DNA from: a virus
DNA length: 57,907 bases
IMG/VR virus record: IMGVR_UViG_3300046002_003436
Coordinates: 1 to 57,907 of that record
Direction: 5' to 3' (one strand)
Position 1 is the stretch's first letter; each line of letters begins with the position of its first letter. The notes beneath the pieces are model-generated. The model was given only the letters and a program-made list of their open reading frames with translations. It was not told where the DNA came from and ran no database searches. Below, piece by piece: positions 38,254 to 45,321 of the stretch. The translations under genes were made by a program, and so were the position numbers.

Positions 38254-38498
38254 TTTAATTTTCCTTGTTTAAGTTTCTTGTACTCTGTTACGCATTGAAC
38301 TGAGATTAACAAGTATGTTATTATACCTATTGATCTAATCTTAGACGCAACAAGTATAATATAACATAGTATACAACAAACTCCAACATAAATACAAGAG
38401 TGAGATTTACCAAAATATCGAATATTTTGTTCAAAATAAAAGGCACCTAGTGCCTTTGCCAAACTTAATTGGATTAGTCTAACCATTTTGCCTCGCAA
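38250..38498 (-). CDS. Small membrane protein
   Basis: 82 aa with two hydrophobic segments (CIYVGVCCILCYIILVAS and SIGIITYLLISVQCV) and a basic tail. ATGA overlap with the GHKL gene supports it as a real gene. Translation may begin at the second ATG (MVRLIQL). It could be a leader or an anchor for the GHKL protein. No family recognised. Confidence 0.5.
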   Translation of the reverse strand: MRGKMVRLIQLSLAKALGAFYFEQNIRYFGKSHSCIYVGVCCILCYIILVASKIRSIGIITYLLISVQCVTEYKKLKQGKLK

Positions 38499-38631
38499 GG
38501 CTCACCCCTAAGGTTCTTTACTGGTTTGCATATAGTCGTATACTCGCTATGCGAGCAAATTACTTAGTCTATTTAGGGTATGAAGTTACTGGTTACGGAT
38601 TCCAGCGATACCTTTTATCTTGTATCCGATT

Positions 38632-39342
38632 TTAATTCCAATATCTAGATGAATCTAATCGATCCCAGTAGGCTTTGTTATTGCGATTAACGAAGTTCTT
38701 GATTAGGTATTTGGCCATGCCCAAGTATCCCATCTTCTTAAATCTGCGACTGTCTTGTCCAAAGTGATGACGTATAATTCTAAACTTCTTAGGGCTGTAT
38801 TTGCGAGACAAGAAGAAATCTTCACTTGTTGAAAACTGTTCAGGGAAGCCGCCATATTCTTCAAAGCGATCTCTGCGTGTCAGCATGAACGCTCCTACAG
38901 CAAAAGGACTAAAGTATTTCAATGCATGATTGATTAGATTAAATGCCGTGAATCCAATCTTTGCTCGTAGGTCCTTGTCATAGCACTTGATGTTTAGACC
39001 AATAAGATCTAGGTTCTTGCTTTCTATTAGATCAACAGCATCTCGTATCACAGTATCTTTAAAGAAACGAACGTCAGCATCGATGAACAATATGTAAGGT
39101 GTAGTTACCAAACGTGCTCCATTGTTCTTAGCAACAGATACTGGACCACCGTCGATGACTTCAACATTCAGTTCGTCCTTCATTATTTCTATAACTTCTC
39201 GAGTGCGATCTGTAGAACAATCAGCAATAATAATTTTAGTATCGCCTATCGATTGCTGACGTAGGTGCATTAATAAATGTGCAATATAGTTTTCCTCATT
39301 TTTGCAAGGAACCACAATGGTAATTTTTTCACTAAGTTTCAT
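38632..39342 (-). CDS. GT2-family glycosyltransferase
   Basis: 236 aa from the ATG at 39342 (MKLSEKITIVVPCKNEE). GT-A motifs: VVPCKNEENYIAHLL, IIADCSTDRT and LFIDADVRF (D-x-D metal site), then FMLTRRDRFEEYGGF and TSEDFFLSRKY. An inverting transferase of the GT2 group; the acceptor is unknown. With the epimerase and the LpxH-like enzyme it suggests changes to the host envelope. Confidence 0.88.
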   Translation of the reverse strand: MKLSEKITIVVPCKNEENYIAHLLMHLRQQSIGDTKIIIADCSTDRTREVIEIMKDELNVEVIDGGPVSVAKNNGARLVTTPYILFIDADVRFFKDTVIRDAVDLIESKNLDLIGLNIKCYDKDLRAKIGFTAFNLINHALKYFSPFAVGAFMLTRRDRFEEYGGFPEQFSTSEDFFLSRKYSPKKFRIIRHHFGQDSRRFKKMGYLGMAKYLIKNFVNRNNKAYWDRLDSSRYWN

Positions 39343-39414
39343 TTCTTTACACACTTCCCTTCAATTTTAAATTGACTAAACTTCAACCAATAGGTCATAG
39401 ATTGTAAACTTTGT

Positions 39415-40263
39415 TCACAGGCTGTTTGATTCTGGAACATCAATTCTATTCGTCCTGGTATGTCTTGCGGATTGTTTGTGTGTACCGCTATTAATATCAT
39501 TATCCACATTGTCGCTCTCCTTGGTCCAAGTTACGACTTCCCAACGACCATCATGGTGCTCTACAAGTGCTGTGCATGATTCAACCCAGTCGCCGTCGTT
39601 CATATAGATAACGCCGTCGATTTCTTTAATTTCTGCATGGTGTATATGCCCACAGATAACACCATCGAACCCACGTTTTCTGCAATAGGCTACTAGATTC
39701 TTTTCAAACTGGAATATAAAGTCTACGGCCTTTTTAACACGGGCTTTGAGATACTTGCTCAGGCTCCAATAGCCAAAACCCATGCGGTGACGTAGCCAAT
39801 TGAACTTGCTGTTGGCAGACAGGATAAAGTCATAGGCCTTGTCGCCAAGAAATGCCAGCCAAGGTGCCAGACGGGTAATACCGTCAAACAAATCCCCGTG
39901 TGTGACTAGATAGTGTTTGGTGTCAACACCTATGTGCTCTATTTGATTTACGATTTCAATGTTGCCAAAGTTAATACCATAGGGCATTAAGGGGCGGAGA
40001 AATTCATCGTGATTGCCTGCTACGTAGATTACTCTGGTGCCACGTTTGGCATGTCCGAGTATACGTCTTACAACGTTGGTATGACTCTGCTTCCAACGCC
40101 ATTTGTTTTGTTGTATGCGCCACACATCTAATATATCCCCAACGAGATAAAGTGTTTCGCAGGTATTGTGTTTGAGGAAGTTGTTGAGCTTGTCTGCTTG
40201 ACAATCCCTAGTCCCTAAATGTACATCAGATATAAAAATAGAGCGATAAGTTTTGGCTGTCAT
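39415..40263 (-). CDS. LpxH-like metallophosphoesterase
   Basis: 282 aa. Phosphoesterase motifs ISDVHLGTRD, LVGDILDVW, VAGNHDEFL, VTHGDLFDG and CGHIHHAEI, with the LpxH/LpxH2 layout (UDP-2,3-diacylglucosamine hydrolases of lipid A synthesis). The C-terminus is charged and probably disordered. The ATG at 40263 (MTAKTYRS) lies in the loop of an 11-bp hairpin TAGAGCGATAA/TTATCGCTCTA (about 40229-40281). An upstream ATG at 40269 falls on a TAAATA element. Lipid A modification or nucleotide-lipid turnover are both possible roles. Confidence 0.8.
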   Translation of the reverse strand: MTAKTYRSIFISDVHLGTRDCQADKLNNFLKHNTCETLYLVGDILDVWRIQQNKWRWKQSHTNVVRRILGHAKRGTRVIYVAGNHDEFLRPLMPYGINFGNIEIVNQIEHIGVDTKHYLVTHGDLFDGITRLAPWLAFLGDKAYDFILSANSKFNWLRHRMGFGYWSLSKYLKARVKKAVDFIFQFEKNLVAYCRKRGFDGVICGHIHHAEIKEIDGVIYMNDGDWVESCTALVEHHDGRWEVVTWTKESDNVDNDINSGTHKQSARHTRTNRIDVPESNSL

Positions 40264-40332
40264 AGCCATATTTATCGCTCTAAGGTGTGTGTAATGTTAC
40301 AGTTGTGTTAAATCTGTACCAAGGTCTATTTA

Positions 40333-40839
40333 TTAACTGTTTAACACTTTTGCCACCGAATTCATTACACTGGCGATACGTCCAATGTCACGAAGTTGTT
40401 CTACTGTATAGCCTTCTGCCTTGAGTGTTTCGTAATGTGCCTTAACACAGAAGTGACACTTGCCCACAATGCTTGCTGCCAAACTGAATGCTTCAAAATT
40501 GGCCTTGGTTGTGCCGCCATGGCTGGCAATAGCGTTCATGCGTAACTGAGCCGGCAAGCCTTTGAGTGCAGGATCTTCGGCCATTTCAACATAGGGATAC
40601 CATACATTGTTTTGTGCCATAATGCTGGCAGCAGTCATTGCGGCATCTGCGTGAACAGGAGCATCAGCCAACATAACAGCCAACACCTTTCCGTTGCCAG
40701 TTGCAGCCAATGCAGCCACAGCACAGCCCATGGCCACATCAGCATCCAATGTGCTACGCAAAAGAACAGCGTCAAGATTTAACTTAGTGTCCTTAGCATA
40801 GTCGGGCAATGCACCCTTTACTGTTTCAATAAAACTCAT
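40333..40839 (-). CDS. ahpD: AhpD-like alkyl hydroperoxidase
   Basis: 168 aa. The N-terminal ALPDYAKDTKLNLDAVL is typical of AhpD, and VGKCHFCVKAHYETL carries the C-x-x-C redox pair with the acid/His relay. AhpD reduces AhpC using lipoamide from the dihydrolipoyl dehydrogenase/SucB system. AhpC is encoded in the same operon (41865), so a complete hydroperoxide-removing pair is present. Confidence 0.93.
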   Translation of the reverse strand: MSFIETVKGALPDYAKDTKLNLDAVLLRSTLDADVAMGCAVAALAATGNGKVLAVMLADAPVHADAAMTAASIMAQNNVWYPYVEMAEDPALKGLPAQLRMNAIASHGGTTKANFEAFSLAASIVGKCHFCVKAHYETLKAEGYTVEQLRDIGRIASVMNSVAKVLNS

Positions 40840-40840
40840 T

Positions 40841-41476
40841 TTAATATTTTCCTGATGCTAATACGATTTGACAAATATGTTCTAATCGTTCAATGTGTTC
40901 AAATGCTCTCCACGGGCTTGTATCAATTGCAACTACTCCGTGTCCTTTAATACCTACAATGTCAAAACCAATTGTACCATCTTTACGAAGCCACAGATTT
41001 TCGTGACAACGATCAGCAAGTTCTTGACTGATAGGAGGCACATCTCCCACGTTCTTTGCTACCTTAGTATAACGGTTTAGTTCTGGGAACTCTTCACTAA
41101 TAGTGCTTAGATCAATCCCGGCATGCATGGCCGCAATACAATATGTAGGATGTAAATGAACAACTACTCTGACTTCATTGCTGTGTTGACCCATCTTCTT
41201 TTGTAAACCAAAGTGTAGAGGAATCTCGCCGCTGGGTTTTAGTTTTTCACTAATGTCAGTGTAAGGTAGTTCATGCCAGGTATAACGATCAACAGGTTGA
41301 TACATAATACCAATCTTCTTGAACTGATCAGGTTGCATAGTCTGCTTACGGACGCCGCTGGGTGTGATGTAGAAATGATCACGGTCGTGATGACGAATGC
41401 TGACATTGCCATCACGACTGGTAATCCAGTTGCGTCTATATGCTTCAACTAATGTATCGCAGATAGTTTCTAACAT
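40841..41476 (-). CDS. Class II aldolase/adducin-family enzyme
   Basis: 211 aa. Zinc ligands in VVVHLHPTY (two His) and GIKGHGVVAID (third His), the catalytic acid in PSGEIPLHFG, and the N-terminal GNVSIRH matching GNxSxR of fuculose-phosphate aldolases and MtnB-type dehydratases. The substrate cannot be told. It sits between the AhpD gene (1-bp gap) and a 70-aa gene (TAATG overlap). Confidence 0.88.
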   Translation of the reverse strand: MLETICDTLVEAYRRNWITSRDGNVSIRHHDRDHFYITPSGVRKQTMQPDQFKKIGIMYQPVDRYTWHELPYTDISEKLKPSGEIPLHFGLQKKMGQHSNEVRVVVHLHPTYCIAAMHAGIDLSTISEEFPELNRYTKVAKNVGDVPPISQELADRCHENLWLRKDGTIGFDIVGIKGHGVVAIDTSPWRAFEHIERLEHICQIVLASGKY

Positions 41477-41688
41477 TACTTGTTTCCGATACCGAAGTAT
41501 TTTTGCAACACTTCTAGCTTATCTTCATACTCTGCAATATGCGCAATTTCAGTTTCTACAGCACCCATCCAGTCAGTGTGATCGTGTATTGCCATAGGAT
41601 TATTCAACATGACTTCTACATTCATCTTGTGTTTGATAATCTGTGCTGTAAAGTTTGCTTCTAATGCTTTAAGTAATTGTTCTTTCAT
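41476..41688 (-). CDS. Small helical protein
   Basis: 70 aa, MKEQLLKALEANFTAQIIKHKMNVEVMLNNPMAIHDHTDWMGAVETE... Helical, with a His-rich HDHTDW stretch; resembles small phage proteins beside ribonucleotide or redox genes. Start abuts the stop of the 58-aa gene with GGAG upstream. Confidence 0.7.
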   Translation of the reverse strand: MKEQLLKALEANFTAQIIKHKMNVEVMLNNPMAIHDHTDWMGAVETEIAHIAEYEDKLEVLQKYFGIGNK

Positions 41689-41865
41689 TTATGCTCCTTG
41701 ATAAAAGTTTAAGTTATCATCTTCAGCGAGCTCTGGAGTGTTCCAAACATTACGATTGTTCCATTCACGAATACGATCCAATCGTTCTTGTTCTGTCATT
41801 TCATAACATCTAGGATTACGATCAGGCTGTCGCAGTGTGTCAATGCCTCGTTGAAGTTTAAACAT
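41689..41865 (-). CDS. Small protein of unknown function in the ahp operon
   Basis: 58 aa, MFKLQRGIDTLRQPDRNPRCYEMTEQERLDRIREWNNRN..., charged and helical. Its ATG overlaps the ahpC stop (TAATG), so translation is coupled. No family recognised. Confidence 0.7.
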   Translation of the reverse strand: MFKLQRGIDTLRQPDRNPRCYEMTEQERLDRIREWNNRNVWNTPELAEDDNLNFYQGA

Positions 41866-42404
41866 TACAGAGTCTCGCCGCCAACTGTGCGGTTACATGC
41901 ACAGAGTTCACCAGTTTGTAACGCATCCAATACACGAAGTGTTTCTTCTGGGCTACGACCAACGTTCAAGTTGTTAACAGTAACGTGCTGGATTTCGTTG
42001 TTAGGGTCAACGATGAATGTTGCACGAAGTGCAGCACCTGCTGGAGCATAGAATACTCCCAACTGTTCAATCAAACTCAACTCGCCACGCTGTGTGTCAG
42101 CGAACTGTGTGTGAGTGATCTTCTTCAAATCAGCGTGTGCGTTCTGCCAGCTAACTTTACAGAACTCGTTGTCTGTGCTACCTGTTAGCAATACAGCATC
42201 GCGATCGGCGAAGTCACCTGCTAATTTGTCGTAGGCTACGATTTCTGTAGGGCATACAAATGTAAAGTCCTTTGGATAGTAAACGATCACTTTCCACTTA
42301 CCTGGGAAACTCTCATCTGTGATGTCAAAGAACGCATCTTCTGGTTGTCCTGGCTTAACACCTGTGACTGTAAATGGGGCTAATTTATCGCCAACTGTTT
42401 TCAT
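41865..42404 (-). CDS. ahpC: AhpC-type 2-Cys peroxiredoxin
   Basis: 179 aa. Peroxidatic Cys in FTFVCPTEI, resolving cysteines in a C-terminal ELCACNR (C-x-C), the arrangement of AhpC proteins that work with AhpD, as in Mycobacterium. Reduces H2O2 and organic peroxides in the cytoplasm. First gene of a five-gene operon ending in ahpD. A GTTAAATACTATTATAAT sequence about 65 nt upstream combines a late-type element with a TATAAT. Confidence 0.95.
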   Translation of the reverse strand: MKTVGDKLAPFTVTGVKPGQPEDAFFDITDESFPGKWKVIVYYPKDFTFVCPTEIVAYDKLAGDFADRDAVLLTGSTDNEFCKVSWQNAHADLKKITHTQFADTQRGELSLIEQLGVFYAPAGAALRATFIVDPNNEIQHVTVNNLNVGRSPEETLRVLDALQTGELCACNRTVGGETL

Positions 42405-42469
42405 ATCTTCTCCTTGTGTGTGTTGAAAACTAACTCTTCAGTGTTTATACTGATATACTATTATAATAG

Positions 42470-42475
42470 TATTTA
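42470..42475 (-). promoter_or_regulatory. Late-type promoter of the ahpC operon
   Basis: GTTAAATACT, core TAAATA at 42475-42470, immediately followed by TATTATAATAG, about 65 nt before the ahpC ATG. No -35 element is evident. Confidence 0.45.
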
Positions 42476-42555
42476 ACTTGGAAATCAACCTTTTTAATAG
42501 ATTCGTCCAATAATTATTTCAATGACGATTATAGGAAAAATTAATATCAAAAAGA

Positions 42556-42573
42556 AACCCGCCGAAGCGGGTT
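42556..42573 (-). terminator. Rho-independent terminator of the tmRNA
   Basis: AACCCGC-TTCG-GCGGGTT, a 7-bp stem with TTCG loop, followed by TCTTTTT on the minus strand. Confidence 0.9.
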
Positions 42574-42577
42574 CTGC

Positions 42578-42935
42578 TATTTTTGATTACAAGGTATAAC
42601 TACCTCGGACCGCTGTTTTTTAGGCAGCTAGAGCAAATCTGCTTTCATTAGCAGCACCGCGAACGGTGTTACCAGTGAAGCTCATTGCGCTGAAGTCAAA
42701 TGTATTTGCGTTTGCATTTACGTGTTTTGCTTGATTTACAGTCATCGCCTACTGTGTTGCCTTCTCCACTATCTCACCCTGTCGAAACCTTGACTGGCCC
42801 ATCAGAAGCATACTTGGAAGATTTATTTACCGCTGACTATTACTCTTCCCCAGCGTCACTTTAGTATGCTTCTGGTGGACCAGGTGGGAGTCGAACCCAC
42901 GTCCAGAATGCCTTCACTTTGAAGGGATTACAACA
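42578..42935 (-). ncRNA. ssrA: Circularly permuted (two-piece) tmRNA
   Basis: The order on the minus strand is acceptor piece, loop, coding piece. The acceptor piece ends in a T-arm (GTGGG-TTCGACT-CCCAC), CTGGTCC, A and CCA (42873). An intervening loop is closed by a perfect 10-bp helix (AGAAGCATAC/GTATGCTTCT). The mature 5' end is GGGCCAG at 42800, pairing with CTGGTCC, followed by AAGGTTTCGACAGGG, the tmRNA D-loop signature. The tag frame runs 42715-42620 from a GCA resume codon: 31 residues starting ANANTFDF and ending SRFALAA-stop, the classic degradation tail. A terminator follows. It lies directly behind cspA, so it is probably co-transcribed. Such permuted genes are known from alphaproteobacteria, some cyanobacteria and some betaproteobacteria. 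Confidence 0.93.
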
Positions 42936-42940
42936 ATTCC

Positions 42941-43144
42941 TTAAGCAGGCTGAATATTGCTGGCCTGCTGGCCTTTCTGCCCCTGAGTCACTTCAAACCT
43001 TACACTTTGTCCTTCTTGTAGGCTCTTGAAGCCACTCGAATTAATCTGTGAAAAGTGAGCAAATAAGTCTGCGCCACCATCGTCCGGAGTAATGAATCCA
43101 AAACCTTTGGCGTCGTTAAACCATTTTACTTTTCCTGTTACCAT
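42941..43144 (-). CDS. cspA: Cold-shock protein (CspA family)
   Basis: 67 aa. [31 protein letters not shown] gives RNP1 (KGFGFI) and RNP2 (DLFAHF) of the OB fold, and the end is [13 protein letters not shown]. Binds single-stranded RNA/DNA and melts mRNA structure. The stop lies a few bases before the tmRNA acceptor piece. Confidence 0.96.
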   Translation of the reverse strand: MVTGKVKWFNDAKGFGFITPDDGGADLFAHFSQINSSGFKSLQEGQSVRFEVTQGQKGQQASNIQPA

Positions 43145-43188
43145 TTTACTTTTTTCCTTGTGTTAAAAATGTTTATCTGTGTGTGTGA

Positions 43189-43608
43189 TTAAAATTGATT
43201 GTTAAACCAACCAACTTTTTTACCTTCTGCAATGCGTTTTTCATATGCTTCTACACTTCCGGGCCATCTCCAGGCCCAAATTGCCACCAAGCACATAAAG
43301 GCTGCTGTATATAGTATACCACGAGTAGGCACATTTGTCAACCACATGATTATCAAACTGCTGCTCATCATGGCCAACATAAAGTATTTCATCTTGGTTG
43401 GGAATACCCTGCGCTCATTCCAATTAGTCAAGAATGGGCCGAATATTTTGTGGTTGTATAACCAGGCATGCATGGTAGGCGACCCTTTGGCAAAACAGTA
43501 TGCGGCAAACACCACAAATATACTGTAGGGTATGCCGGGAGTGATTAATCCAATATAGGCCATGCCTAGGCTAAGAAACCCTAGTATTTTCCAAAATAAT
43601 TTTTTCAT
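43189..43608 (-). CDS. DUF454 (YbaN-like) inner-membrane protein
   Basis: 139 aa from the ATG at 43608 (MKKLFWKILGFLSLGMAYIGLITPGIP). Family features: GLITPGIPYSIFVVFAAYCFAKGSPTMHAWL and FGPFLTNWNERR. Three to four membrane segments. An upstream ATG at 43695 overlaps the M15 gene and is unlikely. Function of the family unknown. Confidence 0.88.
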   Translation of the reverse strand: MKKLFWKILGFLSLGMAYIGLITPGIPYSIFVVFAAYCFAKGSPTMHAWLYNHKIFGPFLTNWNERRVFPTKMKYFMLAMMSSSLIIMWLTNVPTRGILYTAAFMCLVAIWAWRWPGSVEAYEKRIAEGKKVGWFNNQF

Positions 43609-43609
43609 A

Positions 43610-44569
43610 TTATGCTGCCACCACTCTGTTAGATATTGCACCAACAATAATATCGGAGTGTAAATTTGGTGTAAATTTTCCGCCTGCTGCACCATTCAGT
43701 GTTGCTAATTTATTTTGAGACGGTGTTTTCTTGCCTCCATTCGGCAATCCCGGAATTGCATAACTCACGTGTATCCACACAGTCTTGTTTGGTAGATATT
43801 CCAACAGCAGTTGATCGTAGGGAATGTTTTTACTAATCCATACAGCAATATCAAAATAATCGTGTGCGCCCACTCCTCTAAACTGTAGGTCCATGGCCTG
43901 ACCGGTGCCGTGTTGGCTTTTAGGATCGTTGTGTCTAAAACTATTGGTTATGGTTGCGTTTGGATATTTGGCCTTGACAGGTTCCCAAACATTTAATGCC
44001 AGTGCCGCTAGATTATTGACCACCGCACTTGGGCCGCTGACTGAAGGTGCGCATTGTGCTAGTTGAGGAATGGTTCTAGGAAAGGTAACTGCCTTTATCA
44101 TTGTACCTAGTGTGGTGCCGTTGGGTGTTAGAACAGTAGCAAAACTTATGTCGCCAGTAACTGCCGCAGCGTCCCGCCCTTGAACCGGCGCACCAGGACC
44201 TACACCATCTGTTTTAGGAGTCGGAGTTGTAGTAATAATCTTGTATTCTTCAGCAGTAATTCTACCTTCTGCGAGAAATTGATCAGCTTGAGCTTTGCCC
44301 GCGGTATTATCGTCATCACCTTCTACGTTCTGCACAGCTGCTGTCACAGTGACCTTGGGCACAGTGGTAGCTGTGAATGTTCCCGGTGTTGTGGCTGCAT
44401 CATACAGAGCAATTTCAACACCATTGGCAAAAACATTAAAGGGATTATATAGGGGTTCTTGACGACTTAGTGTTCCGGCTGCATGATTATGCGGTACAAG
44501 AAAATGTCCACCAACACTACTAGATCCCGCGCCGGGGGTGGTCGACTGTGTGGTAGGAGTAGTTGCCAT
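43610..44569 (-). CDS. M15-type peptidase-like protein, probable virion lysin
   Basis: 319 aa. The C-terminal third has the zinc peptidase pattern of M15/VanY: SFRHNDPKSQHGTGQAMDLQF (H-x6-D) and TVWIHVSY (third His). The N-terminal part is low-complexity Thr/Gly-rich followed by a beta-rich section, typical of a virion structural protein. It may cut peptidoglycan peptides during entry. TAAATA ends 4 nt before the ATG, with no Shine-Dalgarno sequence. Confidence 0.78.
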   Translation of the reverse strand: MATTPTTQSTTPGAGSSSVGGHFLVPHNHAAGTLSRQEPLYNPFNVFANGVEIALYDAATTPGTFTATTVPKVTVTAAVQNVEGDDDNTAGKAQADQFLAEGRITAEEYKIITTTPTPKTDGVGPGAPVQGRDAAAVTGDISFATVLTPNGTTLGTMIKAVTFPRTIPQLAQCAPSVSGPSAVVNNLAALALNVWEPVKAKYPNATITNSFRHNDPKSQHGTGQAMDLQFRGVGAHDYFDIAVWISKNIPYDQLLLEYLPNKTVWIHVSYAIPGLPNGGKKTPSQNKLATLNGAAGGKFTPNLHSDIIVGAISNRVVAA

Positions 44570-44576
44570 ACACTAT

Positions 44577-44867
44577 TTAAGCCAATGCAATACCAGTGGT
44601 CTGCTGTATGAACTGATCAGCAAACTGTTTGTCTGTGGCTTCTGCCACTGCCACCACAGCTTTGGCTATTCTGATTTCTTTGCTGGGATCTACAGTAAAC
44701 AGATAGGGCATTAACGCTGGACCTTTTGGACTCATGGCAATCACCATAGGATGAGCTAGTTTGTAGTGCATGATTTGATCATCAACCAGCTTTGCTACCA
44801 ACTCTTCTCCACTGGTTAGTTTCACTGTGATCACTTCACCTACTGTTACGCCTTTGTCAATTAACAT
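44577..44867 (-). CDS. Sm-like small phage protein
   Basis: 96 aa. VITVKLTSGEELVAKLVDDQIMHYKLAHPMVIAMSPKGPALMPYLF resembles an Sm/LSm fold (Sm1 'VxVxLxxGxExxGxL'), as found in T4-like phages of aquatic bacteria. The C-terminus is helical. RNA binding is possible but untested. Lies 15 bp downstream of the glutaredoxin gene. Confidence 0.75.
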   Translation of the reverse strand: MLIDKGVTVGEVITVKLTSGEELVAKLVDDQIMHYKLAHPMVIAMSPKGPALMPYLFTVDPSKEIRIAKAVVAVAEATDKQFADQFIQQTTGIALA

Positions 44868-44882
44868 TCTATTTTTCCTAGT

Positions 44883-45134
44883 TTAATATCCGCTACCGTT
44901 AAATCCGGTTTCGTCGATGTATTTTCTTAATTCTGTAAATCCACCAATGGATGTTCCGTTGATGATAATTTGTGGCACTGTTCTAGCATTCGGAACAGCT
45001 TCTAATAATTCTTCTCGAGTGTATCCATCTCCGATTTTACGTTCTTCAAATTTAATACCTTGTTGTTTCAATAATGCCTTGGCCTGATCACAATAGGGAC
45101 AATTATACTTGCTCCATATAATAACTGGGTTCAT
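44883..45134 (-). CDS. grx: Glutaredoxin
   Basis: 83 aa from the ATG at 45134 (MNPVIIWSKYNCPYCDQAK). The redox motif is CPYC, with the glutathione-site TVPQIIINGTSIGG. Reduces ribonucleotide reductase. An upstream in-frame ATG at 45164 lies within the previous gene. Downstream of nrdB with only a 55-aa gene between. Confidence 0.95.
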   Translation of the reverse strand: MNPVIIWSKYNCPYCDQAKALLKQQGIKFEERKIGDGYTREELLEAVPNARTVPQIIINGTSIGGFTELRKYIDETGFNGSGY

Positions 45135-45147
45135 TTTGTTTCCTTTA

Positions 45148-45315
45148 TTAACCTGTGTATACAATACCGCCGTTCTTGTCTGTGACTCTGACCAGCAGCA
45201 TGCCTTTGTTTTTATAACTCAGTGCTGCTGCTATGGCCGCCTGCTCATTGCCATAGTGTCCTATGGTAGTCCAAGATTCGTAGGGATTGCTTCTTTTGAA
45301 CTGTGCTTTATACAT
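45148..45315 (-). CDS. Small protein between nrdB and glutaredoxin
   Basis: 55 aa, MYKAQFKRSNPYESWTTIGHYGNEQAAIAAALSYKNKGMLLVRVTDKNGGIVYTG, a beta-alpha-beta pattern (given here in parts: MYKAQFKRSN, AAIAAALSYK, GMLLVRVTDK). Starts 6 bp after the n rdB stop. Same layout as small phage proteins placed beside nrd genes. No function known. Confidence 0.7.
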   Translation of the reverse strand: MYKAQFKRSNPYESWTTIGHYGNEQAAIAAALSYKNKGMLLVRVTDKNGGIVYTG

Positions 45316-45321
45316 GATTTA

